Origin: Orobanche coerulescens
Taxonomy: Eukaryota; Streptophyta; Magnoliopsida; Lamiales; Orobanchaceae
Direction of reading: 5' to 3'
DNA length: 64,000 bases
Assembly (NCBI GenBank): GCA_033398695.1
Contig: CM065801.1
Span: 107,687,170 to 107,751,169 of the forward strand
Shown: piece by piece, positions 12,131 through 24,175 of the stretch
Numbering within the stretch: the first letter of the stretch is position 1
Layout of the letters: each line of letters opens with the position of its first letter
The notes under the pieces: generated by a model
The model's input: only the letters and a program-made list of their open reading frames with translations
The model's database searches: none
Told to the model about the DNA's origin: nothing
Made by a program: the position numbers and the translations under genes

Positions 12131-13110
12131 CTTAATTTCGATGGTAAGTTCCTTACGACAATTTGAACTTCCATGACCGATCGAGTTCAACAGAATAACA
12201 TATTCCTTGATTAACTTTTCGTATGGATAACGGCGAATAAAACTAGTTTTCCATTCCCTTTCCTAACAGAATTCTTAACTTAGTTCTATTTTGCAAAGCT
12301 AATATCATGATTCTAAGCTCAGTAGCAACACGCATTATTACATTGTTTAATTCTTTGATTATCGGTTGTTATAATAATTTACTTAACAAGATTATCCCCA
12401 ACATTACTTCGGTTGTCAACAATCGACTATAGTAGAATCGAATTCCATTATCTACTAATTCAATTCTCTACTTCGAGTTCTCAATTAGGTGGGTTACCAT
12501 TTTACACAACGATCTCAACGGTCGATTCTTAATGATGGTAATACTATCAAGCTCGATTCCACCTAGTTGAATTAATGTTTGACAAATAGCAAGATGGGTT
12601 TCAACGAGTTTAGCATATGGTGATTGGATTCGTAACACAATTCCTTCTACAATTGATTCATTAAAGTTGATGTTTCCAAGGTCGATTTGAAATATGAAAT
12701 TCGCATATGATTATTACAACAAGATACATGAATTAATGGTTCGAGAACGAAATATACTTACAACGATAGTTTTGATTACTACAAGTTCATCGGGTTTGAT
12801 TGTCTATGAAAGTTAAGCAACAAAACTACCCAAATACCCATATTCCAATTGACATAACAACAATACTGAAAAATAACTTCAAGGATTCGCTAGACTTACC
12901 TTAATAGTCAAAGAACAATGAAGAACGATGATGAACCAATGAAGAACAACGAGGAGGAACGAATAATGGATCGATCGACCTAGATAACCTTCTCCGGAGC
13001 TCGAGTAATCCTCTCCTTTATGACAATACAAGTGTTTTAGAGGCTAAGAATCGTCTAAGGGGCTGGGAAAGGTTTTAAGAAGGCTGTACAAGTGTTAAAG
13101 GAGGAGGTGT

Positions 13111-13480
13111 TAATTTATAACACACAATTGCGTTTTACATACGCAAACACTCAAGGTTTTACGTACGTAAAGAGCATTGCGTACGTAATGTCTTATAGTT
13201 AACGTACGTAATGGTCGATCAAAGGCTACTGCCTGGATTGTCCCCGACTATAATGTACATTGGGGATCATATCGTACGTAAGCATCCTTATAATAGAATA
13301 CGTTAATCTCGACAATTAACGTACATTACAAGCAGTTGACTCGATTGTCTTCTAGCCCACCGAAAGTACCCAATACATGTCAAAAGAAAGATTCTAGTCG
13401 GAAGACCAATTCTCGCCTTACGTACGTAACCTAGTCGTGTTAACATACGTAATGCTGCAAATCTAACGTAAGCAATGCAT
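13111..13480 (-). promoter_or_regulatory. Promoter of G LTR: palindrome array plus TATA box
   Basis: The TATA box is TTATAAATTA at 13111-13120 on the minus strand. Directly upstream, 13135-13480 holds about nine copies or decayed copies of TTACGTACGTAA (for example near 13160, 13187, 13205 and 13426). Spacers between the palindromes are unique. The association of array and TATA box is seen in the sequence; an enhancer or silencer role is inferred. Confidence 0.6.
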
Positions 13481-13793
13481 GTCATATAGCGTACACTAGT
13501 CATTCAGTCCCTTAGTCATTTTATCACATTTTAACCATCTCGGGGTGACTACCTTTTCACTCGTCAACAATTCTTCGGGGAACAAGACGTTGGCCACCGT
13601 CATATTCGCACCGATAATCGTTTAACGGTGTCAAGGTACGTCACCTGGGTTCCATTCACATCACATAATTATATCGCAAAAGCACTTTAATGAAACCACA
13701 TAATATAAGAAGACGTCATCGCAAATGATAGAAATTGCATTATAATTTAAGAAGTACACAGTAATTAAAGCATGAAGTATCCGTGGTATTACA

Positions 13794-15514
13794 GCTAATC
13801 TCCGACTACTACACGGCAAAAGAGAAGGCAAGACTAACAGGGAAGTCACAGTCCGGTGACAAAGCTCCATCGCCTAGCCACCACTCCGACCCTGACTCAG
13901 ATGACGACGATGATGCCCTACTGGCAGGTCTAAGGATCAGCCGCGAAGAGTCCAGGGAAGGACAGATGGCCAAGCTTCAATCAGAACAGGGTTAGGAAAC
14001 TGCTGACAGACAGCAGTCCCCGGCCCCGCAATAGGAAGCTACTCAAGAACAACACCAGGAGGAATCAGTCCCTCATGTCATCACTAAAGAGCAAGCTGCT
14101 CCCGAACAGGACGCCCAGCCTATCCCCTAAACTGAATACGCCGCCCGCTCCATCTATCAAGAGGATTTAGTCCGTCTTCTGGATCAGGCGGAAGCTGAGA
14201 TTCGGCAGAAGTATTCAGTCCCTCATATACTTACGACTACTTAAGTGCAATCCAGACAAGAGGAATCAGTCCCTTCTGTCTCCCAGACTGAACCTACAGC
14301 ACAACCTTCCAAAGCACCTGCTTCTAAAGCTCCTACTCAATATGCCCATGCATCACCAATCTCTATTAGCTCAAAATCCGATTCTGATGATGGTTATTTT
14401 CCAGAAGACAAACCATGTAGGCCCCGTCATCATGTGGTTTTTCATCAACTTCAAGAACCTGAGGATTCAAAAATTATGCACCTTGGCTCCCCGCGCACCG
14501 AAGCCCGTATCGAGCAACTGCATGCCATCGGTCGACAAACAGTGTTTCTGCAGGACACTGTAAAGGCCCTGTATGATGTCAAAAAAGAACTCGATTAGAT
14601 TCACAAGACTGCGCAGGACGAGCTCCCGAAGCTAAAATCTGCGATTAACGATGTGGAAGATGCGTTCTGCCTGATGCCTGCATCATTGTCTCAAGCGCTC
14701 AACCAACTCAAATAGCATCAGGAGCGAGTCCTAAGGCAGGAACAAGAAAATATCAGAGTTGTTGAGGCTAAAACGGTTGCCACCCTCCAACATACCAGCA
14801 CTAGGTTGACTGAACACGACCATAAGATCGATGATCTATGTTTAGTAGTCGGTACACTGGTTGAAAGCGTCAATGATCTGAAAAACCCATAGGCCAAATC
14901 TATGAAGCTCCTTCGGGACATTCACAACAAGGTGTCAGAACATGATGATGCCAAAAATGGGGAAAAGTCCAGAGATTCTGCCCAGAGATGGAGATTGGAG
15001 ACACAAAGAGATAGATGCAGCGGTGGAAGAGAGTGTTGCTACTGCCATTGGAGGATTGGGCGCACCCGAGCCTAGTCAAGATGCAAGAGGATACAGGGTG
15101 ATTGCTTCTCGATTTGAGTTTTAATATACTAGCATCCCATGGAAGAATAACCTGTGTAAGCCATCCGAGATTTTGCTGCCCACTGACCGACGGCCTTCAG
15201 CCGATGATCTAAAGAATTGGAAGAAGAATGAACTGATGAGATATTTATGTACTCTCATTAGGGAGTCTGCCATTTTCAGCAGGTTCAAGACTCTGGAGGA
15301 TGCCGCCAATGAATTCTCGAGGCTATTGCCAGAAGGAAGGCTACCCCTACAGATGATGTTAAAATCCAAGCACCATAAGGGTAAAAAGGTCACCCATACG
15401 GAAGATTGGATCCTTGCCTACCATCAATCCCCTGAAGGAAGAAGTATTTATAGGGATCGAGGCAATGACTCCCTGGTCAACTGGTGGAAAGGAACTGTAA
15501 ATGATCCTGGCTGA
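13794..15514 (+). pseudogene. Env-like last ORF of a Sirevirus-like copia element
   Basis: One frame can be followed from 13794 to about 14940 and continues in a second frame to a TGA at 15512-15514, with stops at several places (for example 13993 and 14596). The protein is acidic and serine- and proline-rich first (DSDDDDD near 13890), then strongly heptad-like and probably coiled coil (about 14500-14930). A charged C-terminal segment starts at LLPTDRRPSADD. It lies just before a polypurine tract and a 3' LTR, the place of the env-like gene in Sireviruses, whose products also have coiled coils. I recognise no conserved domain, so the assignment rests on position. Gypsy element G removes its 5' part. 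Confidence 0.5.
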
Positions 15515-16025
15515 AGGCCTTGGAAGCACTCTCATTATAGGAGATAGCATGTTAGCCTTTACGCTGTATTTCTTTCCACTGTATGCTTACCAACACAGTA
15601 TGTATTTTTGTATCTTTATCTTTCAAGAACATGTAGTTCTACCATCTTATCAATAAAACTTGAATTCTTGAAAGATTACAACTCATAATCTACGTTTACT
15701 ATTTTTACTGTTTGATTACAAAGTTTTGCTATATTTCAACAAGTACAAACTTGTTAAGTGTCAAGCTGTAAGAACCTGTCTGCAAACAGTTTATAGATTA
15801 AGTTGTATTCAACCTAGACTACACTATGTAAGATTGTGTATATGCATCAATCATAAGGTAAGTTGTAATATACTTAGTCATGTAGGATTTACATCTTAGA
15901 ACTTGCCTGCGAGCAGTTCATATTTCTAGACTAAGTAATGAAGATCAGATCAATCGAACAGAAGACTTGAAGGCAACCTCTTTGTATCTAGAAGAAGGTA
16001 TCTAGAGTAAGTTTTCGCATTATTA
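15515..16025 (+). other. 3' untranslated region of the Sirevirus-like element
   Basis: No coding frame is seen. AATAAAACTTGAA near 15652 resembles a polyadenylation signal. A 70-80-base motif around AACCTGTCTGCAAACAGT (15773) recurs as AACTTGCCTGCGAGCAGT (15900); each carries a CTG/CAG inverted repeat. Confidence 0.5.
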
Positions 16026-16038
16026 AATAGGGGGAAAT
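16026..16038 (+). other. Polypurine tract of the Sirevirus-like element
   Basis: AATAGGGGGAAAT directly precedes the LTR start TGTTGGGATAAA. A PPT of this kind next to TGTTGG is usual for Sirevirus-type copia elements. Confidence 0.7.
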
Positions 16039-17303
16039 TGTTGGGATAAATATTTCTATTTTGATAATTGCCAACATAGAGCAAAGAAGTCTTAAAGATG
16101 TCATAATGTCGCTAAGTATGGAAGCTGTTAGGAAACTCCATACAACCCGACCATATAGCAAAAAGATCTTCTACAGAGTCCATCCTACAGAGCCTACTTC
16201 ATACAGCAAATATAATAGTGCGTTGGATACAACAGTCAGACTGTAGGTGTTTTACTTAGGAAAGGTAAAACACATCCAACAGCACTGAATGCAAAAAGCT
16301 TTAAACCGTTGGGAAATAAACATTGTTTATTCATAAAGTATTCACGGTCAAAGCATCATTTCTTACTGGTAGGACATCATTTAATGCAGCCGGAGAAAGA
16401 CAAGTTTGAACGCGCTGAAGAGCATTTAATACGAAGTCAAAAAGAATGTCTGAAGCATTAAATGTGACTTGCTTTAATTCAAACATTCAGCAACCACCAA
16501 TCAGAGACGTCAACATCTCACCAACCAGCCAATGGCTACATTTATAACGGATCTATTTCCAAGGTTATAAATAGCCCCAAGTGAGATGACATTGCACAAA
16601 AGTATTATTCATTCTCGCGCATACATATGACAGATTACTCTGACATTCTAGATATTAAAGAGCAGTATATTTCGTGAGCATACAACAGTATTCAAGCGTA
16701 GAATTATACTAAGTTTTCAATGCAAGCAACACAGGATACAGCGAATGCTCATAAAAGATATAGCTGATGTTTGAAATCGTTCTACCTCTTACTGTTGAGA
16801 TTATCATTAACCCTGTGTGAACTAAGGATCCTTGCATATTCCGACTTATGTGGGAAGAATAGCATTGAAGGCGAAGCTTCGATCTGTTTGAGAGTCAAAA
16901 TAGCTTGAACTTAATCTATATGAATGGCGAAAGCTACAATCCCTGTATCAATCTGTGTGAAGAATACAAACACAGGTTTAGTGAAAGTCACGTAGTTGTG
17001 TACATAGTGATTTTAAAAAAATCTTTACTCCTGTATGGAGGACCAGTGGACGTAGAGAGGTTTACCTCAAACCACTTTAGAACTGTGTTATTTACTTTCT
17101 GTCCTTACTGTTTTCATTTAAACTGTTATTTATAAGTATACATTGTGAAAACCTTATACACATCAAGCAAACAGGAGAACATCCAGTTGCTGTATTTACA
17201 GCAACTTACAAACATACTTCAGCTGCGCAATTAACTTCGAAAATCATATAGCTTATTGTATTGTTACCTTCTAAGTTGCTTACTGTATACTCTGTGGCCA
17301 ACA
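16039..17303 (+). repeat. 3' LTR of the Sirevirus-like element, 1.27 kb
   Basis: The LTR starts TGTTGGGATAAA and ends TCTGTGGCCAACA, giving inverted termini TGTTGG/CCAACA. A TATA box (TTATAAATAGCC) lies near 16565. There is no palindrome array upstream of that TATA box, unlike most other LTRs here. Copia K coding sequence follows soon after its right end, so the element appears to have inserted into the K integrase gene. Confidence 0.8.
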
Positions 17304-19433
17304 GAAGCATTTTTGGATTTATGAAATTATCAATTGGACAAGTTCTTGAAACTCTTAACATTCGTATTCAATTGCTACCTTACCATGTCTTCACTAGTCA
17401 TTCCTTAAGCCCATTCTTAAGACTCCATATGAGATGCGGGAGGGTAGGAAACCAAGTCTTAATAATATTAAGATTTGGGGATGTCCCGCCTTTGTCAAGA
17501 AGACTAAGGTGGAGAAGATGGAAGGAAGTTCCGTGAAGGGATGTTTCATTAGATTCCCATCTAGAATAATGGGTTATCTATTCTATATGCCTGAAGATCG
17601 AAAGATCATTGTTGCTTTGCAAGCACACTTCCTGGAAGATGAGTTCATTTAGGAAAGTGGAGCAGGTAGAAGTATTTCTTTGGAAGAATACAATTGAACT
17701 CCTCAGGAGACACCTGTACAAGAAGTTAGAACTGAACCTTCTAAAACACAAGTACAACCACATTGTAGGTCTAGTAGGGTGACTCGTTTACCTGATAGGT
17801 ATGGTTTTATGCACTTGGAGAAACTGGGTCTCCATGACGTTCCAGGTGATAGCCAAGAGACCGACCCCTTGACCTATGATCAAGTGATGGTAGATGTAGA
17901 CTTCACAAAATGGTGGGAAGCTATGGAAGTTGAAGACTCAATGCATGCTAATCAGATGTGGACTCTAGTAGATCACCCAAGGATATAGTGCCCATTGGGA
18001 AAAAGTGGATCTACAAAAGAAAGACTGATAGGGATGTCAAGGTTGACACCTATAAGGCCAGGCTTGTGGCAAAGGGTTATACCCAAAAGGAAGGGATCGA
18101 TTACCACAATACCTTCTCGCCCGTATCTATGATCACGTCTATTCGAATGATGCTTGTTATAGCTGCCTAGCATGATTATGAGGTATGGCAGATAGACGTA
18201 AAGACGGCTTTCCTTAATGGGTTCCTCGAGGAGGAAATCTATATGGATCAGCCTAAAGGCTTTGTGTCCGGGGTCGATATTCATATATGTAAGCTTCAGG
18301 ATTCTATTTATAGACTAAAGCAGACTTTGCGTAGTTGGAACCTCCATTTTAATGAGGCTGTCAAAGAGCTTGACCTCATGCAAAATGAAGAGGAACCTTG
18401 TGTATACAAGAGGGCTAGTGGGAGTAAGATCGCATTCTTAGTACTATATATAGATGACATTCTACTAATAGAAAATGATATGGCAATGCTCAGTTCTGTG
18501 AAAACTTGGTTTTCGAGTAGGTTCTCCATGAAAGACTTGTGAGAAGCTACCTATATTCTTGGTATTCGGCTCTACCGGGATAGAGCGAAGAGAATGATAG
18601 GTCTTTCTCAAGCCCTCTATATAGATAAATTCTTAAAGCGATATAAGATGGATGATTCTAAAAGAGGGTTCCTACCGATGTAACATGGAAGAAAACTCAC
18701 CTCGAAAATGTGTCCTCAAAGTTAGGAACAACGAAATAAAATGAGTATTATACCATATGCGTCGGCCGTGGGTAGCCTTATGTATGTTATGCTGTGTACG
18801 AGACCTTACATTGCACACGCTGTGAGTGTTGTAAGTAGTATTCAGGCAAACCCTATAGAGGAACAATGGACCATCGTAAAGAACGTTCTCAAGTACTTAA
18901 GAAGGAATAGAGATTTGGTTCTTATGTATGGTGGTGGAGAACTGAATGTTACGGGCTTCACTGATTCAGACTTCCAAGGACAGAAAGATGATTTGGTGTC
19001 TACTTCTGGCTACATTTTTACTCTTAATGGAGGAGTAGTATCTTGGCGAAGCGCCAAGCAAAGTGCGACTGCTGATTTCACCTATCAAGCTAAGTATCAG
19101 GCGGCCTCGGAGGCCTATAAGGAGGGGTTTTGGATTAAGAAGTTTATAGGTGAACTTCAAGTGGTACCATGTCCTGAGCTTCCTGTTACGATTTTGTGCG
19201 ATGATGATGGAGCTGTAGCACAGGCCAGGGAGTCGAGGTTTCACAACAGTACAAAAAACATTGAGAGGAAGTACATCTCGTGAGAGAATTTTCTTCGCAA
19301 AGGATATATTTTGCTGTATAGAGTAGACTCATAAGACAACTTCGTTGATCCACTGACCAAGCCACTATCTCATATGAGCTTGGAGCGTTATCTTGAGAAC
19401 ATGGGTATTAGATACCGTAGTGTGTGGCATTGA
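17304..19433 (+). pseudogene. Copia K pol: integrase end, reverse transcriptase, RNase H
   Basis: Clear homology begins near 17400 with the integrase C-terminal part (GRKPSLNNIKIWGCPAFVKK at about 17440-17500, then FLEDEFI). RT follows: [18 protein letters not shown] near 18050, QIDVKTAFLNG near 18190, and the catalytic LYIDDILL near 18450. RNase H runs from about 18900 to 19280 (TDSDFQ, then FWIKKFIGEL). The tail DPLTKPLS ends at a TGA at 19431. Stops lie near 17650, 17986, 18168, 18540 and 19281, and the frame changes several times. This is a Tork/TAR-type copia polyprotein; its 5' part was displaced by the Sirevirus-like insertion. Confidence 0.9.
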
Positions 19434-19436
19434 GTG

Positions 19437-19448
19437 CAAGTGGGAGAT
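19437..19448 (+). other. Polypurine tract of copia K
   Basis: CAAGTGGGAGAT immediately precedes the LTR start TGCAAGGAATATTCC, the usual form in copia elements. Confidence 0.75.
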
Positions 19449-19648
19449 TGCAAGGAATATTCCCTCGAATACCACTCAGAGGATGTATGAGAAAGGGCAT
19501 TGGACTTGTTATTATGAAAATTTTTCTTAGAAGGCAATTGGTTGTTTCTTTATTTACTGGCAGTCACTGGCATACCTGAATTGTAAATATATATATATAT
19601 ATAGAAACTAGTCCGTGTATTTGAGAGCAAATATTCCACGCCTTATTG
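19449..19648 (+). repeat. 3' LTR of copia K, first segment
   Basis: The first 200 bases of the LTR are homologous to the reverse complement of 6330-6530 in copia H. The LTR is interrupted after CCTTATTG at 19648 by the family-A array and continues at 62513. A (TA)n run lies at 19587-19602. Confidence 0.9.
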
Positions 19649-20045
19649 TGTAACACCCCCGTGATTTACAGAGATATTACAGCGCCTCAGATTCATTTTG
19701 GAGAACCTACCAGGCTTAGACCAACATAAAACACGTTAACCATCCATTGAACCGAGACATTCACACACTTAAAACCAACGTCAACTTCAATACGACATAC
19801 ATCAACCAAAACAATCCAGTACATGGTCCTGTTGGATCACAATAGATACAACAACTCACAACTGATCCACAAACATCAACAACAACTAACACCAATAAAT
19901 TAAACAAAATATGACAGTGAGTACAAAATCAAAACACGACTTTGACCATGACAAAACGACCACCAACCCAAAATAACACAATGATATCAGTGTTGCACGC
20001 CATCCTCGTGCCCTTCCTGCGCCGGCTCACCACTGAGACCTGTAC

Positions 20046-20472
20046 CTGAATACACAACGAGTATATCCACCCATAAGGGGTCAGCATGAAGCCGGTGCAA
20101 GTACAACGATTTATTAATATGTACCACAAGTGAATAACAAGTCAAATCACAGTGGCATAACATATATTCTGGAATACCATACCAAAATCATCATCACAAA
20201 ATAATCTCCCAGGCTGTACTGGCCCTATACCTCACACGAGAGACACACCTCAGAAAGTTCTCGTCAGGCCCTCCCTGGTTGTACAACCCACCGAGTGATC
20301 CACAGATACTCGCAGTCTAACGGATCCCAGGGGACCCTCACTGGTTTTAACTCGGTTCACACACACTCAACCACATGGCACAAACCACATTTTCTGAAAT
20401 TACCACTTTTCACAAAATTCACATTTTCTACATATTCATACGAAGTACATCAAACGCAATCAAAGTACTTGC
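20046..20472 (-). other. Predicted GC-AG intron in family-A LTR copy 1
   Basis: The donor is CCAG|GCAAGTAC (intron from 20472) and the acceptor is TTGTGTATTCAG|G (ends at 20046). The branch site CTGAC lies at 20080-20084, followed by CCCC-TTAT-GGG. The motif GTACTTGCAC precedes it. Copy 2 has the same 427-base interval at 30179-30605. Confidence 0.6.
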
Positions 20473-21009
20473 CTGGCATTCCAGCGAATGAAAAAGTTCG
20501 ATTGATATGGAAAATGGACTGAGCAATTAGCCAAACCTTCAACCTAAAAAGGATCATATTATACGATTAACGGGTTAGGCTTTATATAACCATTAGAACT
20601 CTACTTTCTAATTTGGCCGACTTAAGTGTGAGAACGTAGTTACGGACACACTCCACGCATTATTGGATGTAAGAATGTTGTATTTCAAATTAGGAACCAT
20701 TTGGAAGTCGTTTGACCCATTTTGGATTGAAACCAAGAAGGTTACACACTTTTTAAATAAAATATTAAAGTATTGGGTCAAATTAAGATTTAGAAAACTA
20801 CAATCAAGTCCAACTTTATTTCAAATTCCCAAATGGCATAGCCCTAAGCTTTCAAAATTTTTGTTTTCCACCCCAAAACTTTCTACGGTCATCTAATCCT
20901 CGTTTAAACTTCTCCCATCTATTGTAACCTCATCGGGAACTTCTTTAACATCGACTGACGCTATTTTTACACGTAAAAAGACGCCGACATCCCTAGTCGT
21001 CAAGGCCCA

Positions 21010-21305
21010 AAATTTGAATACACACACCTACACACAACACACACCCGCATACAAACACACACACCCGCATACAAACACACACAACACACCAGCACACACA
21101 AACACATACACACACATGGTAACACACAAACACACGCACACCAGCACACACAAACACCCGCACACACACACGCACATCCGCGCACACACACACACGCACA
21201 CCAGCACACACATACACACACATGTACACACATGCAACACATACATAGCACACACATACACAGACACATACACACACACATCCGTACACACACTACACAC
21301 ACGGC
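21010..21305. repeat. CA/GT-rich microsatellite tract
   Basis: About 300 bases of alternating CA, interrupted by CCCGCATAC and CGCACACC variants. It recurs in LTR copies 2 (35605-35860) and 3 (61400-61730) with different lengths and interruptions. Long frames across it are products of low complexity, not genes. Confidence 0.95.
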
Positions 21306-21554
21306 ATAATACTCGACCGAATCCAGAAACTAAAACTAGAAGGATGAAGCTCGTCAAGAGGGCTTCCTAATGGTATAAAAGGTTTCAAGTTCTGGCAGCC
21401 CGCTTGGCCATACGGGCCCCCGATGCCGAGCGGCAATTTCGGCCCGTTCTAGCTATTTCGGCCTCGGTTTGTAAAGCTCGACAGATATTTGTGACCTACT
21501 CGCTGAGACGATCAAAACGATATATAGATTGTGAAGTTTTACCATAGATTTGTC

Positions 21555-21845
21555 GATGACCCCCCTTCTTGGCCTTTTTTCTTCCCTCCTCTCTTGTTCT
21601 CTTTTGCCTTTTCCTTTCTCTCCACTCTCTTCCGCCTTTTCTCTCGTTTCTCTGGACGTCTCTCTCTTTCCCTCTCTCCCCGTAACTCTGGCTCTCTGGT
21701 CTCTCTCTCATATCTCCCCCTCACTCTCACTATATATATATTTATATATATTACATAGTAAGTAGGGTACCGACTCACTGAAGTCGGTTTAGACTAGGGC
21801 GGCGGGCTGGGTCGCTAGGGTATTGTTTAGGGTTAGGGTTAGGGA
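21555..21845 (-). promoter_or_regulatory. Family-A promoter: telo-box, hairpin, TATA, purine tract
   Basis: On the minus strand, 21845-21826 reads CCCTAACCCTAACCCTAAA, which contains a telo-box-like AACCCTAAA. CCGACT-TCAGTG-AGTCGG follows (21771-21788), then TAATATATATAAATATAT (21757-21740), then a GA-rich stretch. The other LTR copies keep the order (36184-36372 and 61950-62222). The order fits a plant core promoter; activity is inferred. Confidence 0.5.
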
Positions 21846-21872
21846 TATATTTATTCATTTAATTCTTTATTC

Positions 21873-21910
<38 letters not shown>

Positions 21911-23907
21911 CCATTATAATCGTCAAAATTATTATTATACTATCTTTCGTCCCGATAGTTTGTCAATACGGCGGCGAAGTACAAGATGTTATACGTATAA
22001 AATATATAGTAGCACTCCGAAAATATAGAAATCTAAGTTCGTCGCTCTAAACAACACGGTCGACATAGTTCTTAACTCCGACATAATAACCGAATTTATT
22101 TGACGGTTCACAAAAATATAAAATCATCTGGTTTATTTATTACGGGTATTACACCATATCCCCCTGAAAAGAAGTTTCGTCCTCGAAACTTGAAACGAAA
22201 AATGGTTGTTCGAACCATTTCGGTTTGAAAACTAGGAAGTTACATTCTTTATTAAGAAAGGGATTTGGTTTAACAAGGGTATAAATACGATCAAAATATT
22301 GGCCAGGCCAAAAGATGCAATCAAGGATTCTCGGTATTCCCGCTTGACGTCAAGACATGATGACCGTCTCTCAACTGTTAATCGTTGAGACTAGCGAACC
22401 GAAAGAAATGAAAATAAATCAAAAGAAAAGGAACTAACGGGAAAATAAAATTATTACATCCCTTTTTTTTTATATAAGTTTCGTCCCAAACTTAGGACAT
22501 GAAACAATCAAGGCAAGGCAAGCTTTAGATGACACACGTTATCTGCTGCCAACAACGGACACAAAACTCCATGTCACACAGAGCCACTGTGGACCAATTC
22601 AATACGCGAGAATGTTTACGAAGTGCAATGATCATGAATCACTACGATTGATAATCCAAATGATACAATAATCAAAATGTGAGCTTAATGTTGAATAGGT
22701 ATATAATTCCGACAACCTCAAAGGTTTGGAAGATGACTTACTGGGATGAGTACCCGAGTCTTAAGGAAATCAGATGCTCAATAATCATGATGCGAGTTCG
22801 AGCAGCAACAATCGAACCACAACGATCGAACAACATTGATCGAACAACAACGACTGGATGACAATAATCAAATAACTCCGAAGTACACGCCTCAACTCAA
22901 GACATTAAGTGGGATTGTAAGAATTACAAGACATTCACTTTACATAGGACTCACGAGATTTGAACCGAACTTGGGAAAAGTCACAACTGTAAACGGATTT
23001 ATCCAAAATAATGTCACAATTCATTCGAATGACAAAATTGAAGAACAGATCAAATTCAAAAGGTATCACGGAACATAAGCTAGTCGATAGGATGGAAAAA
23101 AAGTCAAAAACTCAGGTGGAATCATGAATTGCCAAAGGAAATATGGTCCAATATTCAACGACAATGGGGTTATACAACGAGATCTTGAAATCAGTACATG
23201 ATGGATTCCGTCATCTATCCAATCATCGCAGTACCACCCAAACTCGCAAGTTTTGTAGTGCGACAACAGAGTCAAACATAAGGGTTCACGGCTCTATATT
23301 GTAAAAGTGCAAAAATCCCGATTATTATACTCTTGTCTGCCTCAAAGGGAGTTTTGTCTTCGAAATGTAGAACTACCAAGTTAGAGATGAAAAACAAGAA
23401 GATAAAGAGAATTAAAGCCACAATTGTCGGAAGCATCAACAATTCTGATGTATTATGAAAGCATCAATTTCCATCATCTGGGATACGGGATACCCCTTGA
23501 TCGTTTGCTTTGTTCACCAATAGTTTATGGATATTCGATCGAACGTTAATTGTACAAGGTTCCTCAGAATCCTTAGAATCATCAACTGAGTTGAACAAGT
23601 CAGGATTATGGATATACAATTCATAGGACATGACCATCAACAACATTTAACATCAATTGATTCATCAGAATCGGGTTGCAAATGAGATCAAGAACAAAAT
23701 CTACAAAATGGTTAACTCAAGAAAAATCAAGGAATTGCCTTGATCCGACGAAGAACAATAGATTAGATGATGTTATACTCTAAAAAACCTTTGAACGGAA
23801 CAAAAATCAGCCAAGATCACGAACTCTAGTCGTCTTCGATTCACACCTTGGTGTCACCCGCGGAGAAAAAGGAAAAGAGTGGAAATAATGAATCATGATT
23901 GTTGTCC

Positions 23908-24175
23908 GGTTTATATGCCGTACAGATTAGTGCGCGCTAACTACCAGTGTTAGCGTGCATTAATGAGACCTCCAGCCCAAGTCCAGTAGCTTCTGGACTG
24001 CCCCCAAACTACCAGTTAGCACGTGTTACCCTCCCCGTAGCATGCGCTAACTATTGTACCTTAGCGCGCGCTACATAATTGCATAGCGTGCGGTGCCGAA
24101 CTCTCAGCTGAATGCAGTAGTTTCTGCATCTCGCGTTAACGTGCGCATTCCATAAGGTAGCGTGCGCTAATTCTG
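23908..24175 (-). promoter_or_regulatory. Palindrome array with TATA box inside the A internal region
   Basis: TTAGCGTGCGCTAA-type near-palindromes and variants (for example TTAGCGCGCGCTA near 24060) cluster at 23925-24175. Directly downstream on the minus strand is CATATAAACC. Two hairpin-prone pieces, GTCCAG-TAGCTT-CTGGAC (23982-23999) and ATGCAG-TAGTTT-CTGCAT (24112-24129), sit among them. The layout is that of an LTR promoter although the place is internal. Confidence 0.6.

Larger units (their letters stand above)
7689..13793 (-). mobile_element. Gypsy element G, 5'-complete but truncated in integrase
   Basis: This minus-strand Ty3/gypsy element has, from right to left, a 5' LTR (11424-13793), a primer-binding site (11407-11418), gag, protease, RT, RNase H and the first part of integrase. 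It stops at 7689 at the end of a family-F LTR, so the integrase core and the 3' LTR are not in the window. The protein order and motifs resemble Tekay/Del chromoviruses, as in element D, but the chromodomain end is missing. It seems to have inserted into the Sirevirus-like element that resumes at 13794. Confidence 0.85.
11424..13793 (-). repeat. 5' LTR of gypsy element G, 2.37 kb
   Basis: In minus orientation it starts TGTAATACCACGG at 13793 and ends GGGGGTGTTATA at 11424. From its 5' side it holds an ACGTACGT palindrome array (13135-13480), a TATA box (TTATAAATTA, 13111-13120), a strong splice donor (AAG|GTAAGTC, intron start 12899), a GC donor (12130) and an acceptor (11696). The bases after it, GCTAA at 13794-13798, would be one copy of the target duplication; the other copy is outside the window. 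Confidence 0.85.
19649..22153 (-). repeat. Family-A LTR, copy 1 (3' LTR of the array)
   Basis: In minus orientation it starts TGTAATACCCG at 22153 and ends GGGGGTGTTACA at 19649. From its 5' side it shows a telomere-like motif (21826-21845), an inverted repeat CCGACT-loop-AGTCGG (21771-21788), a TATA-rich promoter (21730-21757), a purine-rich transcribed strand (21555-21720), a GT/CA tract (21010-21305) and intron signals (20046-20472). It lacks an eight-base GCGCACCC-type segment that copies 2 and 3 share near 30044 and 60294. Next to it, inside the element, the minus strand reads CAGGGGGATATGG, a plausible polypurine tract. Confidence 0.85.

Noticed and set aside
13135..13480. Regularly recurring short palindromes that could suggest a CRISPR array
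   Set aside because: Spacing is irregular, units decay, the sequence context is a plant LTR promoter, and no cas-like gene is present.
21010..21370. Overlapping open frames of about 100 codons on both strands, cysteine- and valine- or histidine- and threonine-rich
   Set aside because: They arise from the CA/GT microsatellite, are open in several frames at once and have no start context or homology. The same holds for 35590-35908 and 61378-61794.
21826..21845. Telomere or subtelomere boundary
   Set aside because: Only about three units are present and the motif recurs at the same place in all three LTR copies, so it is part of the LTR.
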